A stretch of 64,000 nucleotides of DNA, from contig JAXMCI010000027.1 in NCBI GenBank assembly GCA_046349435.1, forward strand, positions 1 to 64,000, in the 5' to 3' direction. Within the stretch, counting starts at the first letter, position 1. Each line of letters begins with the position of its first letter. The position numbers and the translations under genes are program-made. Positions 24,749 through 33,099 of this stretch are shown here, piece after piece. This DNA is from JAXMCI01 sp046349435 (GTDB lineage: Bacteria > Pseudomonadota > Alphaproteobacteria > Dongiales > Dongiaceae). The notes under the pieces were generated by a model. That model saw nothing but the letters and a program-made list of their open reading frames with translations. It was not told where the DNA came from and did not search any database.

Positions 24749-25522
24749 TCAGCTGCCCATGTGGGACAGCGCGGCGCGCAGCGGCAGATTGGAGATCCTG
24801 AGGATTCCGTTGAAGGGTGCGTTCAGCTCCAGGATCAGGAACACGGCGCCGGCGACCGAGACCGCCGCGGCGACCATCGCCGCCTTGACTGTGGCGTTTT
24901 GCGGCGACATCAGGCCGAAGCTGGCGAACAGGATCACCAGCCAGAGGATCAGCACGGCGAGGAACGGGGCCTGCAGCGTGTTGCCGGCCGCCTCCTCGAA
25001 GAGGAGCCAGCGGGTCTGTCCGATGGTGGTGAGCATCTGCAGCGCCTGGTCGCGCAGCGCCGCTTGCCGCGGCTCGAGGCCCGTGAGGTCGCTCAGGCTG
25101 TCATAGGCGGCCGTGGCGCGCGCCGTCGTGCTGCTGTCGTCGAGGTGCTGCCCGCCGTCGATCTTCTCCGACCAGATCCGCTCGAGGGCCGCGGTGACCG
25201 CGATCTTGAGCATCCGGCGGGCCGGCTGCGCTGCCGGCCCGACCCGCGCGATGATGCGGTCGACCACCACGATCTGGGCGGACATCTGCTCGAGCCCGGT
25301 GACCTGCTGCTGGTAGCTGGTGTGGGCCTGCCCGATCAGCAGCCCCAGCACCAGCGCCGACATGGTTCCGACCAGGCCCATCGCCAGGTTGATGACCGTC
25401 TTGGAGTCGGCCGAGAGGTGGTCCTCGGGCAGGAACCGCCGGAGCCACATGCCGGCCGCGGCGCCGGCGACGGCGAGCACCAGCACCAGCCCCGAGACGA
25501 GCAGCGAGCCGAGCCCGTTCAT
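24749..25522 (-). CDS. DUF4239 (bestrophin-like) membrane protein
   Basis: This 257-aa protein has two N-terminal membrane helices (residues ~5-27 and ~40-62, LMGLVGTMSALVLGLLIGQA-like), a ~110-residue soluble middle and two C-terminal helices (APFLAVLILWLVILFASFG; VAGAVFLILEL). This 2+2 layout with the TVINLAMGLVGTMSALVLG motif is DUF4239. A distant link to bestrophin-like channels has been proposed for the family; no function is known. It is the last gene of the pqi unit, 34 bases after the small secreted protein. Confidence 0.85.
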   Translation of the reverse strand: MNGLGSLLVSGLVLVLAVAGAAAGMWLRRFLPEDHLSADSKTVINLAMGLVGTMSALVLGLLIGQAHTSYQQQVTGLEQMSAQIVVVDRIIARVGPAAQPARRMLKIAVTAALERIWSEKIDGGQHLDDSSTTARATAAYDSLSDLTGLEPRQAALRDQALQMLTTIGQTRWLLFEEAAGNTLQAPFLAVLILWLVILFASFGLMSPQNATVKAAMVAAAVSVAGAVFLILELNAPFNGILRISNLPLRAALSHMGS

Positions 25523-25556
25523 CGACGTCGTCGCCGCAGCGTTGCGCCGCCGGCGG

Positions 25557-26033
25557 TCACTCGCCGACGTAGTTCCAGTAGGCGTCGACCCAGTTGCGCG
25601 CGATCGCCTGCTGCGCCGCCGCCAGCGTGATCCGGCCGCTGCACACCATCTCCAGAAGCTTCTGCTCCAGGCGGTACTTGACGCGGGGATTGTAGGGCTC
25701 CGCGTCGGTCGCCATCGGCCAGAGGTTGGTGATCGCGCTGGAGCCGCCGAGCGTCGGCGGAATGAGGTAGTTGAGCATGTAGCTGCCCGGCTGGGCACCG
25801 TCCATGCCGTAGGCCTGCAGCACCAGGACCTGCGTCCGCACGCTGGGCGGCGGCGGGTTGGGCTGGTAGCCGGGGACGCAGAGCTGCTCGCGTGTCGCCC
25901 CGGTGACGTCGCCCGGCGTGGCCTGCGGATTGGGCAGGTCGCGTGGGCCCGCCGGCTGCTGCGCCAGCAGCGGCCCCGGGGCGAACGCGGCCAGCAGCAG
26001 CGGCAGCACGGCGGCGAGGCGAAGTGGTCTCAA
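25557..26033 (-). CDS. Small secreted hypothetical protein (TTG start)
   Basis: This 158-aa protein starts at TTG 26033 (GGGGAGA nine bases upstream, placed in the gap after pqiA). It has a hydrophobic signal (LRLAAVLPLLLAAFAPGPLLA). The mature part is Pro-rich at first and ends with ITLAAAQQAIARNWVDAYWN, a compact helical motif seen at the C-terminus of assorted exported proteins. There is one pair of Cys. I know no function. Its position directly behind pqiA suggests an envelope role with the Pqi system. Confidence 0.65.
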   Translation of the reverse strand: MRPLRLAAVLPLLLAAFAPGPLLAQQPAGPRDLPNPQATPGDVTGATREQLCVPGYQPNPPPPSVRTQVLVLQAYGMDGAQPGSYMLNYLIPPTLGGSSAITNLWPMATDAEPYNPRVKYRLEQKLLEMVCSGRITLAAAQQAIARNWVDAYWNYVGE

Positions 26034-26050
26034 GGGCCAGTCTCCCCTGG

Positions 26051-27379
26051 TCAGGCCGCCGGCAGCGCGGCGGCGTTGCGGGAGGGCGCAGGGCTGCGCC
26101 GCTCGGCCGAATCCCACATCAGGCGCGGGTCGAAGGTTTCGGCGGCCAGCATGGTCAGGATCACCACGGCGCAGAAGGCGTCGGCGCCGATGCCGGGCTC
26201 GATGGTGATGGCGTTGCCGAACTTCACCAGCGCGCCGAGCAGCGCCTCCATGAAGATGTCGATCATCGACCATCGGCCGATCCAGCGCACGATGTGGTAG
26301 AGCTTGGTCCGGTCGCGCAGCCAGCCGGTGCGCCCGGTCTGGATGCTGACCAGCATGGTGGTGAGGCCGATCAGCTTCATCATCGGCACGGCGATGCTGG
26401 CGAAGAAGACGAGCGCCGCCAGCGGATACATCTTCGAGGCGACCAGCTCCTCGACGCCGCCCAGGATCGTGCTCGGCGCTCCGGCGCCGAGCTGCATGAC
26501 GGTCAGCACCGGGAAGTAGTTGGCCGGGATGTACATGACCGCGGCGGCGATCACCAGGGCCCAGGTCCGGGCGACGCTGTTCGGCTTGCGCCGGTGCACG
26601 TGCGTGCCGCAGCGGGGGCAGTGCCCCTCCTCGCTCGGCACCGCCACGAAGCCGCAGATCTCGCAGCCCATCACCTCGTCGTACCTGGCGGGCAGCGGCG
26701 CCCGGGGAGCGCCGGCGCCGCGCCCGGCCAGCCGTTCCCAGACCTCTTCCCGGTCGAGCGCGGAATCGGCCCAGATGATCGCGAAGGTGAGCGCCAGCAG
26801 GGCGAAGACGCCGTGCTGGAGGGTGATCGTCACCAGGTCGCCGAGCTTCACATAGGCGACGAATACGCCGAAGACGAAGACCTCGATCATCGTCCAGGGG
26901 CGCAGCCACTCGGCGATCGCGAAAACCCGCCGCAAATGGGCCGGCGGCCGGGCCTCGCGCAGCCGGATCAGCACGTAGAGCGTGCCGGAGAGCTTGATGA
27001 ACGGCGCGATCACGGTGACGAACACCACGACCAGCCCGAGCTCGGGCATGTGCCGCGCGCCGAGCTCGATCGGGCCGGAGAAGATGTTGGCGGTGATCCT
27101 GAGGCCCGCGGTCGACACGCCCATCAGCACGGTCGAGCAGGTGATGATCAGCAGGATCAGCGCCGCGAACGTGAGCGCGATGCTGTGGTCGAGGGGGTAG
27201 CTGGCGGTCTTGTGCAGCGTCGTCGGGCAGCGTGCGCACCGGGCGGTCATGCCGCGCGCCATCGGCGGGACGGTCTGCAGCAGGCCGCAGCCCGGGCATT
27301 CCCGGAGCTGGCTGGGGGAGAGCTCGGCCTCGGCCTCGGCCCTGGCCTTCCGCCGCCCGGCCATCAGACCGGCGGCCAT
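26051..27379 (-). CDS. pqiA: Paraquat-inducible protein A family, double-domain inner-membrane protein
   Basis: This 442-aa protein consists of two PqiA domains in tandem. Each begins with a zinc-ribbon: C28PGC31 with C48ARC51 in the first, then CEIC with CPRC near the middle. Each is followed by four membrane helices. PqiA/LetA proteins work with a periplasm-spanning MCE protein in moving lipids between the membranes. The ATG overlaps the stop of pqiC as TGATG, so translation is coupled. The order here is B-C-A rather than the E. coli A-B-C. Confidence 0.93.
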   Translation of the reverse strand: MAAGLMAGRRKARAEAEAELSPSQLRECPGCGLLQTVPPMARGMTARCARCPTTLHKTASYPLDHSIALTFAALILLIITCSTVLMGVSTAGLRITANIFSGPIELGARHMPELGLVVVFVTVIAPFIKLSGTLYVLIRLREARPPAHLRRVFAIAEWLRPWTMIEVFVFGVFVAYVKLGDLVTITLQHGVFALLALTFAIIWADSALDREEVWERLAGRGAGAPRAPLPARYDEVMGCEICGFVAVPSEEGHCPRCGTHVHRRKPNSVARTWALVIAAAVMYIPANYFPVLTVMQLGAGAPSTILGGVEELVASKMYPLAALVFFASIAVPMMKLIGLTTMLVSIQTGRTGWLRDRTKLYHIVRWIGRWSMIDIFMEALLGALVKFGNAITIEPGIGADAFCAVVILTMLAAETFDPRLMWDSAERRSPAPSRNAAALPAA

Positions 27380-27969
27380 CAGGCCGGAGGTCCCGCCGCC
27401 ACCATCTCGGCGATGCCGTCGGCGAGCTTGCCGAGCGCGACGCTGATGGCCGCGACCTCGCCGGCGGTGGTCGGATTGGACGGGGGCACGGCGAAGCGGA
27501 AGGATTGCAGCCGCGGCTCGCCGCGGCCCGAGAAGCCCGCGCTCACCTGCGCCTGCAGGATCAGCTGGCCGGCGCCGTCGAGATCGAGCCGCTGCACGTT
27601 GACCGCGACGGTGGCGTCCGCCTTGGCCATGACCACGCCGCCCTCGCTGATCACCGTGCTGCCGGGCAGGCGCTGGCCGAGCTCGGCCGCCAGCACCCGG
27701 CCGATCATCGCGGCCAGCGGCTCGCCCCACCAGTCGTTCGCCATCACGTCGAGCTTGTAGTTCTCGGACGAGCGGACGATCTGGGTGCGCTCGAGATAGC
27801 GCTCGATGCCGACCTGCTGCAGCACGATGACCCTGGGGCCGATGTTGCGCTGCGGCCCGGCGACCGGGGCCAGGGTGTACAGCACCGGGTTGGGCGAGCC
27901 GGAGCAGGCGGCCAGCCCGAGCATCAGGGCGAGGCCGGCGATCAGGCTGCGACGGGACGGGCGGGTCAT
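27379..27969 (-). CDS. pqiC: PqiC/YmbA-like outer-membrane lipoprotein
   Basis: This 196-aa lipoprotein (lipobox LAAC in GLALMLGLAACSGSP) matches the PqiC/ABC-type transport auxiliary pattern: VLYTLAP near the start, YLERTQIVRSSENYKLD, then WWGEPLAAMIGRVLAAEL. PqiC sits in the outer membrane and docks the PqiB tube. It overlaps pqiB by ATGA at its start and pqiA by one base at its end. Confidence 0.92.
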   Translation of the reverse strand: MTRPSRRSLIAGLALMLGLAACSGSPNPVLYTLAPVAGPQRNIGPRVIVLQQVGIERYLERTQIVRSSENYKLDVMANDWWGEPLAAMIGRVLAAELGQRLPGSTVISEGGVVMAKADATVAVNVQRLDLDGAGQLILQAQVSAGFSGRGEPRLQSFRFAVPPSNPTTAGEVAAISVALGKLADGIAEMVAAGPPA

Positions 27970-29663
27970 TCGATTTCTCCGGTCGGCCGGCCCTTGATCA
28001 GCGCTTCCGGATGGCGCGCCAGGAGGTCGGCGAGCGAGCGGATCGAGCGCAGCGCGTCATTCGCCTGCACCAGCAGGCGGTCGAGGTCGCGGTTGAACTG
28101 GGTGTTGTCGCCGTAGCCGTCGTCGATCGACAGCGCCAGCTTGTTGATGCTGATCAGCGCCTTGTCGAGCTGGGCGACGACCGCCGGCAACTGCTTGAGG
28201 GTCGGCCCGATCCCGGCATTGACGTTGATCATCAGCTCCTTGGCGCTCTTCAGCGCGCCCGAGAGGTCGGCCATCGCCTGCTTCACCTCCGGCCCGCCGA
28301 CGAGCTCGTTGGTCGAGCGCAGGATGCCGTTCAGGTTGTTGCCGATCTCGGTGAAGGGGATCGTATTGACCTTGTCGAGCAGGGTCGTCGCCGACGCTGC
28401 CAGGCTGGCGAAGCCGCCGCCCTCGCTGGTCGGCAGGACGATGTCGGATCCTTCCATGGTCACGGTGTCGGTCGGCTCGCTGGTGACGAACTCGAGCGAC
28501 ACCATCTGGCTGCCGGTGATCAGGCTGGAGCTTTCCAGGCTGGCATGCAGCCCGCGCTTGAGCAGCGCCGCAGCCGCCTCGGCCGGCGACTTGAAGATCG
28601 CCTTGGCGCCGATCCCCAGCACCCGCTCCGGCTCGATCTCGAAGCGCACCGGCGCGACGATCGCGTTCTTGGTCCGGTCGTAGGCGAGCCGGACGTCGAG
28701 CACGTGCCCGACGACCAGCCCGTGCATGGTGACCTCGGAGCCGGCGGCGAGCCCGCGGACCGAGCCGGGGAAGTACGACACCGCCGTGATCTTGCGCCGG
28801 TAGGAGGCGTTGATCGCCGCGTCGCGGCTCTCGAACAGCGGGAAGACGTGCTGCTCAAGGCTGGCCTCTGGCGCGGCGGACTGGGCCGGGGTGTCGAAGG
28901 CGATGCCGCCCAGCAGCAGGGCGCGCAGCGATTCCATCTCCACCTTGATGCCGCTGGCGCCGAAGTTCACCGAAAGTCCGGAGGCGTCCCAGAAGCGGCT
29001 CTCGTCGTGCACGTAGCCGTCATAGGGCGCCCGGACGAAGGCGCGGATCGTCACGTACTCCGCCATGTCGGCGATGTCCCAGCCGAGCACCTCGCCGACC
29101 GTCAGGTCGCGGAAGAAGATCGGCGAGCCGAGGGAGATCGAGCCGAGCCGCTTGGCCTTCAGCAGGAAGGTGTGGCCCGGGACGTCGGCCTCCAGCACCG
29201 GCGGGTCCTGCCGGCCGGCGAAGCTGGTTGCCGGCTTGCCGGGCTTGGTCGCCGGCAGCATGCCGATGTAGGAGCCGGAGAGCAGGGTGTCGAGGCCGGA
29301 GATGTTGCCGGCGAAGAGGCGCGGCTTCACCACCCAGAAGACGGTGGTGTCGGTGAGCAGCGGCGCGGCCTCGCGGCTGGTCGCCACGGTGACGACGACG
29401 CGGCGGTTGTCGGGGGTGAGCGCGATGCCCTGCACCGTCCCGAACACGATGTCCTTGAACTTCAGCTGCGACTGGCCGGGCTGCAGGCCTTCGGCGGTGT
29501 CGAACGAGATGGTGATGGTCGGCCCGCGCTTCGAATAGGTGTCGTAGGCGAGCCAGGCGCCGATGGCGATCGCGGCGATCGGGATGATCCAGATGATCGG
29601 CAGGCGCCGCGAGCGCTTGGTCGTAGCGCGGGGCGGCACCGGCCCATCTGCCAACTGGCTCAT
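27966..29663 (-). CDS. pqiB: PqiB-type MCE-domain lipid-transport protein
   Basis: This 565-aa protein has one N-terminal membrane anchor (LPIIWIIPIAAIAIGAWLA, residues ~21-39). Three MCE/MlaD domains follow at about 45-140, 160-225 and 285-400; each carries the GLQPGQSQLKFKDIVFGTVQ-like or GSEVTMHGLVVGHV-like core. A long helical C-terminal region builds the needle that stacks as a hexameric tube across the periplasm. It is the first gene of the unit. The C-terminal region here is shorter in MCE number than E. coli LetB (7) and equal to PqiB (3). Confidence 0.94.
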   Translation of the reverse strand: MSQLADGPVPPRATTKRSRRLPIIWIIPIAAIAIGAWLAYDTYSKRGPTITISFDTAEGLQPGQSQLKFKDIVFGTVQGIALTPDNRRVVVTVATSREAAPLLTDTTVFWVVKPRLFAGNISGLDTLLSGSYIGMLPATKPGKPATSFAGRQDPPVLEADVPGHTFLLKAKRLGSISLGSPIFFRDLTVGEVLGWDIADMAEYVTIRAFVRAPYDGYVHDESRFWDASGLSVNFGASGIKVEMESLRALLLGGIAFDTPAQSAAPEASLEQHVFPLFESRDAAINASYRRKITAVSYFPGSVRGLAAGSEVTMHGLVVGHVLDVRLAYDRTKNAIVAPVRFEIEPERVLGIGAKAIFKSPAEAAAALLKRGLHASLESSSLITGSQMVSLEFVTSEPTDTVTMEGSDIVLPTSEGGGFASLAASATTLLDKVNTIPFTEIGNNLNGILRSTNELVGGPEVKQAMADLSGALKSAKELMINVNAGIGPTLKQLPAVVAQLDKALISINKLALSIDDGYGDNTQFNRDLDRLLVQANDALRSIRSLADLLARHPEALIKGRPTGEIE

Positions 29664-29789
29664 CGCCGGCGACCCTTGAGAACGATAATCATGACGCTGC
29701 GACTATAGCCCATCCCGGCGCCCTCGAAACTGGGCAGTGGAGGGGAACGCCGGGATGGGCGCGGTGCGGAAGGGATCCGGCAAGAAAAT

Positions 29790-30335
29790 CTAGGGAATCT
29801 TGTATTCCAGGGCTTCCCAATAGGCCGTCCCGGTGCCGGCCACCGGGTTGACCACGTCGGCCTTGCCGGCGACCACGGTGCGCGAGCCCGCGCGAATCAC
29901 CATCTTGCCGCCGCCGCTGACGCCGGCGAACCGACCGGTGCCGCCGGTCAGCTTCATGTCGCCGGAGCAGCCCACCAGCTGGAAGCCGGTGCAGGCGACG
30001 TCGCTGTAGATCCGCGAGCCATCCTCGGTGGTGATCGTGCAGTGGCCCTTGGCGGTCTGCGAGGCGTCGACCTGGTTGACCTCGACCGCGACCGGGCAGA
30101 CCAGCTGGCCGGACGGGGTCGGGCCGTGGTCGGTCAGCACAAAGATCACGCCGACCAGCGCGCCGGTGAAGGTCTGCTGCTTCTCGCCGGTCTGGATGAA
30201 GTCGCCGCGACCCTCCCAGGTGGCGAAAGCGGTGATCTTGCCCTCCTCGGCGGCGGCCGCCGGCAGCCCGTAGCCGATCGCCCCGAGCAGGACCGCCGCG
30301 GCCGCGATGCGCGCGGCGCCGTTCAATGCGAACAT
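29790..30335 (-). CDS. Secreted hypothetical protein
   Basis: This 181-aa protein has a signal peptide (AAAAVLLGAIGYGLPAAAAEE). The mature chain is beta-rich: GKITAFATWEGRGDFIQTGEK, VGVIFVLTDHGPTPSGQL, then a Gly-dense FAGVSGGGKMVIRAG segment. Three Cys at ~79, ~97 and ~122 may form a disulfide. The pattern is reminiscent of allene-oxide-cyclase-like barrel proteins (GGTGRFAGVSGGG) but I would not name it. GGAG precedes the ATG. It is the last of six leftward genes, mostly for exported proteins (33099 to 29790). Confidence 0.75.
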   Translation of the reverse strand: MFALNGAARIAAAAVLLGAIGYGLPAAAAEEGKITAFATWEGRGDFIQTGEKQQTFTGALVGVIFVLTDHGPTPSGQLVCPVAVEVNQVDASQTAKGHCTITTEDGSRIYSDVACTGFQLVGCSGDMKLTGGTGRFAGVSGGGKMVIRAGSRTVVAGKADVVNPVAGTGTAYWEALEYKIP

Positions 30336-30377
30336 GGGTTTCTCCTTTGCAGCAATGTGTCGCGCGCGTGCGCCGCC

Positions 30378-30845
30378 TCAGTCCATCCGGATGTAGATGG
30401 CGTCGCCGCCGAGCGACAGCGCCAGACCGACGCGGTCGGCCTTGAGATGCAGCACCACGCCATTGGGGTTCCTCAGCCAGAGGTCGCCGCCACTGACGTC
30501 GCCGACCGCGAAGCCGTAGCGGCCCTGGACGTAGGCGCCCGGGAAGTAGGCGATGCTCGGCAGGTTGTAGACCTCGCCATGGGCGGTGATCTCGGAGATC
30601 CCGAAGCCGCCGACGCCGAGCCCGCCGATCGAGAACCTCCAGGTCTGGCCCTGGAAGTTGATATTGCCGCCGCCGAGATTGGCGCTGCCGATCCAGGCGA
30701 CCTGCACCTGCCGGATGCTGATCGTGCCGGACTTGACCAGATCCTCGGCCGCCGCGCGGCGGCGCGGGGCGGCGGCCAGAACCGCTGTCGCTCCCATGCC
30801 GAGCAGCAATCCGCGCCGGCTGGGGCTCTTGATCGTGGAACTCAT
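30378..30845 (-). CDS. Tat-exported hypothetical protein
   Basis: This 155-aa protein starts MSSTIKSPSRRGLLLGMGA, a twin-arginine signal (SRRGLLL) that implies export in folded form. The mature part is beta-strand-rich (GTISIRQVQVAWIGSANLG, INFQGQTWRFSIGGLGVGG, GYGFAVGDVSGGDLW-like segments). This looks like the EipA/DUF992-like small beta proteins of alphaproteobacteria, but the match is not certain. GGGAGA lies upstream of the ATG. The function is unknown. Confidence 0.7.
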   Translation of the reverse strand: MSSTIKSPSRRGLLLGMGATAVLAAAPRRRAAAEDLVKSGTISIRQVQVAWIGSANLGGGNINFQGQTWRFSIGGLGVGGFGISEITAHGEVYNLPSIAYFPGAYVQGRYGFAVGDVSGGDLWLRNPNGVVLHLKADRVGLALSLGGDAIYIRMD

Positions 30846-30880
30846 CGGTCGTCTCCCGGTCTGAGGGCTGGAGGGTGGCG

Positions 30881-31138
30881 TCACTGCTCCCGCGGCGAGG
30901 CTGCGACCTGCGCCAGGGTATCGAAGCAGGGCGCCGAGAGTTCGGTGATGTGCGCCCGGGCGTGTGTGCGAATCCGCCCCTCGGCGGGTGGGGCGCCGGC
31001 GCACAACCGGGCGATGTCGCGGGCGCAGGACGCCGCTCCGGCGCCGACCGGGCCCTCCGCCGCGCCGGGGCGGAAGGCCAGCGGCAGCGGGGCGGCTGCC
31101 GGCGCGAGACGCGCAGAACCGGCAGGGTGCAGGCTCAT
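30881..31138 (-). CDS. Cys-rich repeat protein, degenerate paralogue of its neighbour
   Basis: This 85-aa protein contains a core CARDIARLCAGAPPAEGRIR and then ELSAPCFD that matches the neighbour at 31164 residue for residue over much of its length. The third conserved Cys is replaced (H at the C-I-K-A-H position, so 3 of 4 Cys remain). The N-terminus is Ala/Pro-rich and is not a convincing signal peptide, unlike its partner. The ATG lacks a strong ribosome site. Either a decaying duplicate or a diverged copy; 25 bases separate it from the intact paralogue. Confidence 0.55.
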   Translation of the reverse strand: MSLHPAGSARLAPAAAPLPLAFRPGAAEGPVGAGAASCARDIARLCAGAPPAEGRIRTHARAHITELSAPCFDTLAQVAASPREQ

Positions 31139-31163
31139 CGCTCGGATGCCCCGGCCGTGCGTC

Positions 31164-31406
31164 CTATTCGGGCTCCTTCTCCGCGGCGATCGCCTTCAGG
31201 ATGGCGTCGAAGCAGGGGGCCGACAGTTCCGCCATGTGCGCCTTGATGCAGGCCTTGATCCGGCCCTCGCCCGGCGGTACGCCAGCGCACAGCCGGTCGA
31301 TATCATTGCCGCAGGCACGCGCCAGCGTCATCATTTCCTGCGCCGTCGCGCCCGAGGCGAGCAGCAGAAGGCTGCCGCCGACAAGCCACCCAAGCTTGCG
31401 ATTCAT
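31164..31406 (-). CDS. Secreted Cys-rich repeat protein (Cys_rich_FGFR-like)
   Basis: This 80-aa protein has a signal peptide (LGWLVGGSLLLLASGATAQ). The mature region has four spaced Cys, C32-(7)-C40-(12)-C53-(11)-C65, in the order C..DI..LC....G.I..C...H...L...C. That is the pattern of the PF00839 cysteine-rich repeat found in Golgi GLG1 and in many small bacterial secreted proteins. GGGGGAC precedes the ATG. The role is unknown. The paralogue next to it indicates local duplication. Confidence 0.75.
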   Translation of the reverse strand: MNRKLGWLVGGSLLLLASGATAQEMMTLARACGNDIDRLCAGVPPGEGRIKACIKAHMAELSAPCFDAILKAIAAEKEPE

Positions 31407-31434
31407 CTTCGTCCCCCGTCCTCAGGAAGCCCGA

Positions 31435-32238
31435 TCAGGGCGCGGCCACGACTCGATAATAGAGCCCGTTCGCCCCGTAGGCCGGCTCCAGCCACATCGC
31501 TCCGCATTCGAAGTAGTTGACCGTACCGACGGGCTTGTAGAGGCAGTTCGCCGGCAGGGCGGTGTAGATCTGGTTCGGCGGCGGAGCCGCCGCCGCTTGG
31601 CCCGCGGCGACGCCGGCATTGTAGGCATTGTAGTTGGCTGCCGCTGTGCCCGCGACCGCGGCACCGGCCACGACGCCGGCCGCTGCCGCCGCGCCATAGC
31701 CCCAGCCGCCGCAATTGCCGCAGCCGTTGTTGTAGTAGTAGTTGACGTTGGTCGGCGGATGGTAGGCGCCGTAGTAGCTGCCGCCGTAGTAGTTGCCGTT
31801 GCTGTAGACGTTGGTCGGGTGGCCATAGCCGCCATTGGCCGAGCCATAGGCATTGCTGGCGCTCCAGCTGCCGTCGCCGCCCGAGGCATGTCCGCCATAG
31901 GCGCCGGTGGCGCTCCAGCTGCCGTCGCCGCCCGAGGCATGCCCGCCATTGGCGCCGGTGGCGCTCCAGGAGCCGTCGCCGCCCGAGGCGTGCCCCCCAT
32001 AGGCGCTGTTGGCGCTCCAGGAACCGCCGCCGCCCGAGGCGTGCCCGCCCTCGGCGCCGGTGGCGCTCCAGGAGCCGCCGCCGCCGTGCGCGTTGCCGCC
32101 GTTCCAGCTGTGCGCGCTCCAGGATCCACCGCCGCCGGAGGCCGTGCCGTAGTATCCCGAGTGCGTCCAGGCGCCGGCCGGGAGGGCCGGCAGCGCCGCC
32201 GCCGCCAGGGTGAGAATTCCGATCAGTGCGCGTCTCAT
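31435..32238 (-). CDS. Secreted Gly/Ser/Trp-rich protein with six 17-residue repeats
   Basis: This 267-aa protein has a signal peptide (LTLAAAALPALPAGAWT). Residues 35-136 are six tandem 17-residue units of the form GG(G/D)GSWSAxxAxGGHAS. Residues ~137-185 are Gly/Tyr/Asn-rich with CGNC, and then comes an Ala/Gly hydrophobic stretch (~190-220). The C-terminal ~50 residues have Cys232 and Cys246 and look folded (LYKPVGTVNYFECGAMW). It lies 15 bases after the DUF2092 gene. A surface or scaffold protein is my inference; no function is known. Confidence 0.8.
   Translation of the reverse strand: MRRALIGILTLAAAALPALPAGAWTHSGYYGTASGGGGSWSAHSWNGGNAHGGGGSWSATGAEGGHASGGGGSWSANSAYGGHASGGDGSWSATGANGGHASGGDGSWSATGAYGGHASGGDGSWSASNAYGSANGGYGHPTNVYSNGNYYGGSYYGAYHPPTNVNYYYNNGCGNCGGWGYGAAAAAGVVAGAAVAGTAAANYNAYNAGVAAGQAAAAPPPNQIYTALPANCLYKPVGTVNYFECGAMWLEPAYGANGLYYRVVAAP
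31831..32136 (-). repeat. Six tandem 51-bp repeats encoding 17-residue units
   Basis: Six consecutive 51-bp units fill exactly 306 bp within the Gly-rich gene, in frame. The strongest identity is among the central four (for example GCTCCAGCT recurs at 31861 and 31912, 51 apart). Frame-preserving copy-number changes would lengthen or shorten the repeat domain without breaking the gene. Confidence 0.9.
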
Positions 32239-32253
32239 GACCCGTCTTCCCGC

Positions 32254-33099
32254 TCAGTTCGGTTGCGGCAGCTTGGCGTCGGGGCTCTCGAACTTGATCC
32301 GTGGCGCCTTCAGTGCCTTCTCCGAGGTGAAGTCCGAGGCCGCCAGCTTGGGGTCGAGCTTCCAGTCCGACATTTCGACGACGTGCCGGAAGTTGCCCGG
32401 CTCGTTGAAGAAGGTGGCCCGCGCCAGCCGCGGCAGATGATCCTCGGCGCCGATCCAGAACTCCGCCTGCACGGTGTCGGTGGCCACCGCGACGATGTCG
32501 GTCACCGTGCCGCCGACGACGTGCGACTGGCCGACATAGAAGGCGAGGCGCAATCCCCGGGACAGGTCCTTGTAGGGATCGGCGACGATGGCGTCGGTGA
32601 AGGGGAAGTAGATCGCCGCCTTCTGGAAGGCGAGCTCGAGCATCGCATCGATGGTCGCCGGCGCCTGATCGACGGCGACCAGGTTCGCGGCCGGCGCGTA
32701 GGCCATCATCGTCTTGCCGTCGTAGTAGAACTCGGTCGCCGGGCCGTCGCCCGGGCTGATCACCCGGAGCTTGTCGGGCCGCTGCAGCGCGACCTCGAAG
32801 AGCGAGGTGTAGGCGAGCGGCTGGCCAGTGACCGCCGGGCTCTCGTAGGTGGCCAGCGCCGTGAACGTCATGCTGTGGGCGGCGGCGAGCCGGTCGCCCA
32901 TCGCCTTGAGGATCTCCATCGCCTTCGGCTCGAGGATCGGCTTCTCGGGCAGGTTGACGGTCGGCAGCCGGGACGGCGGCGCGGCCGGCCCGGCACTGGG
33001 CGGCGTTGCGGTCGCATCCTCGGCGCGAGCGCCAGGCGCCGGCACGGCGCCGATCAGGGCGAGGCAAAGGGCAAGGGCGGACCAGGCAGTCGCGCGCAT
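32254..33099 (-). CDS. DUF2092 periplasmic protein
   Basis: This 281-aa protein has a signal peptide (ALALCLALIGAVPAPGARAED). The mature part follows the DUF2092 (COG3900) pattern: MEILKAMGDRLAAAHSMTF, LQRPDKLRVISPGDGP, FYYDGKTMMAYAPAANLVA, then GAEDHLPRLARATFFNEPGN. That fold resembles LolA/LolB-type lipoprotein carriers. It is the first gene of the leftward secreted-protein unit. The function in any organism is not established. Confidence 0.85.
   Translation of the reverse strand: MRATAWSALALCLALIGAVPAPGARAEDATATPPSAGPAAPPSRLPTVNLPEKPILEPKAMEILKAMGDRLAAAHSMTFTALATYESPAVTGQPLAYTSLFEVALQRPDKLRVISPGDGPATEFYYDGKTMMAYAPAANLVAVDQAPATIDAMLELAFQKAAIYFPFTDAIVADPYKDLSRGLRLAFYVGQSHVVGGTVTDIVAVATDTVQAEFWIGAEDHLPRLARATFFNEPGNFRHVVEMSDWKLDPKLAASDFTSEKALKAPRIKFESPDAKLPQPN

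Noticed and set aside
31831..32136. Possible CRISPR-like direct repeats
   Set aside because: Units are contiguous, in frame and 51 bp with no unique spacers; they encode protein repeats.
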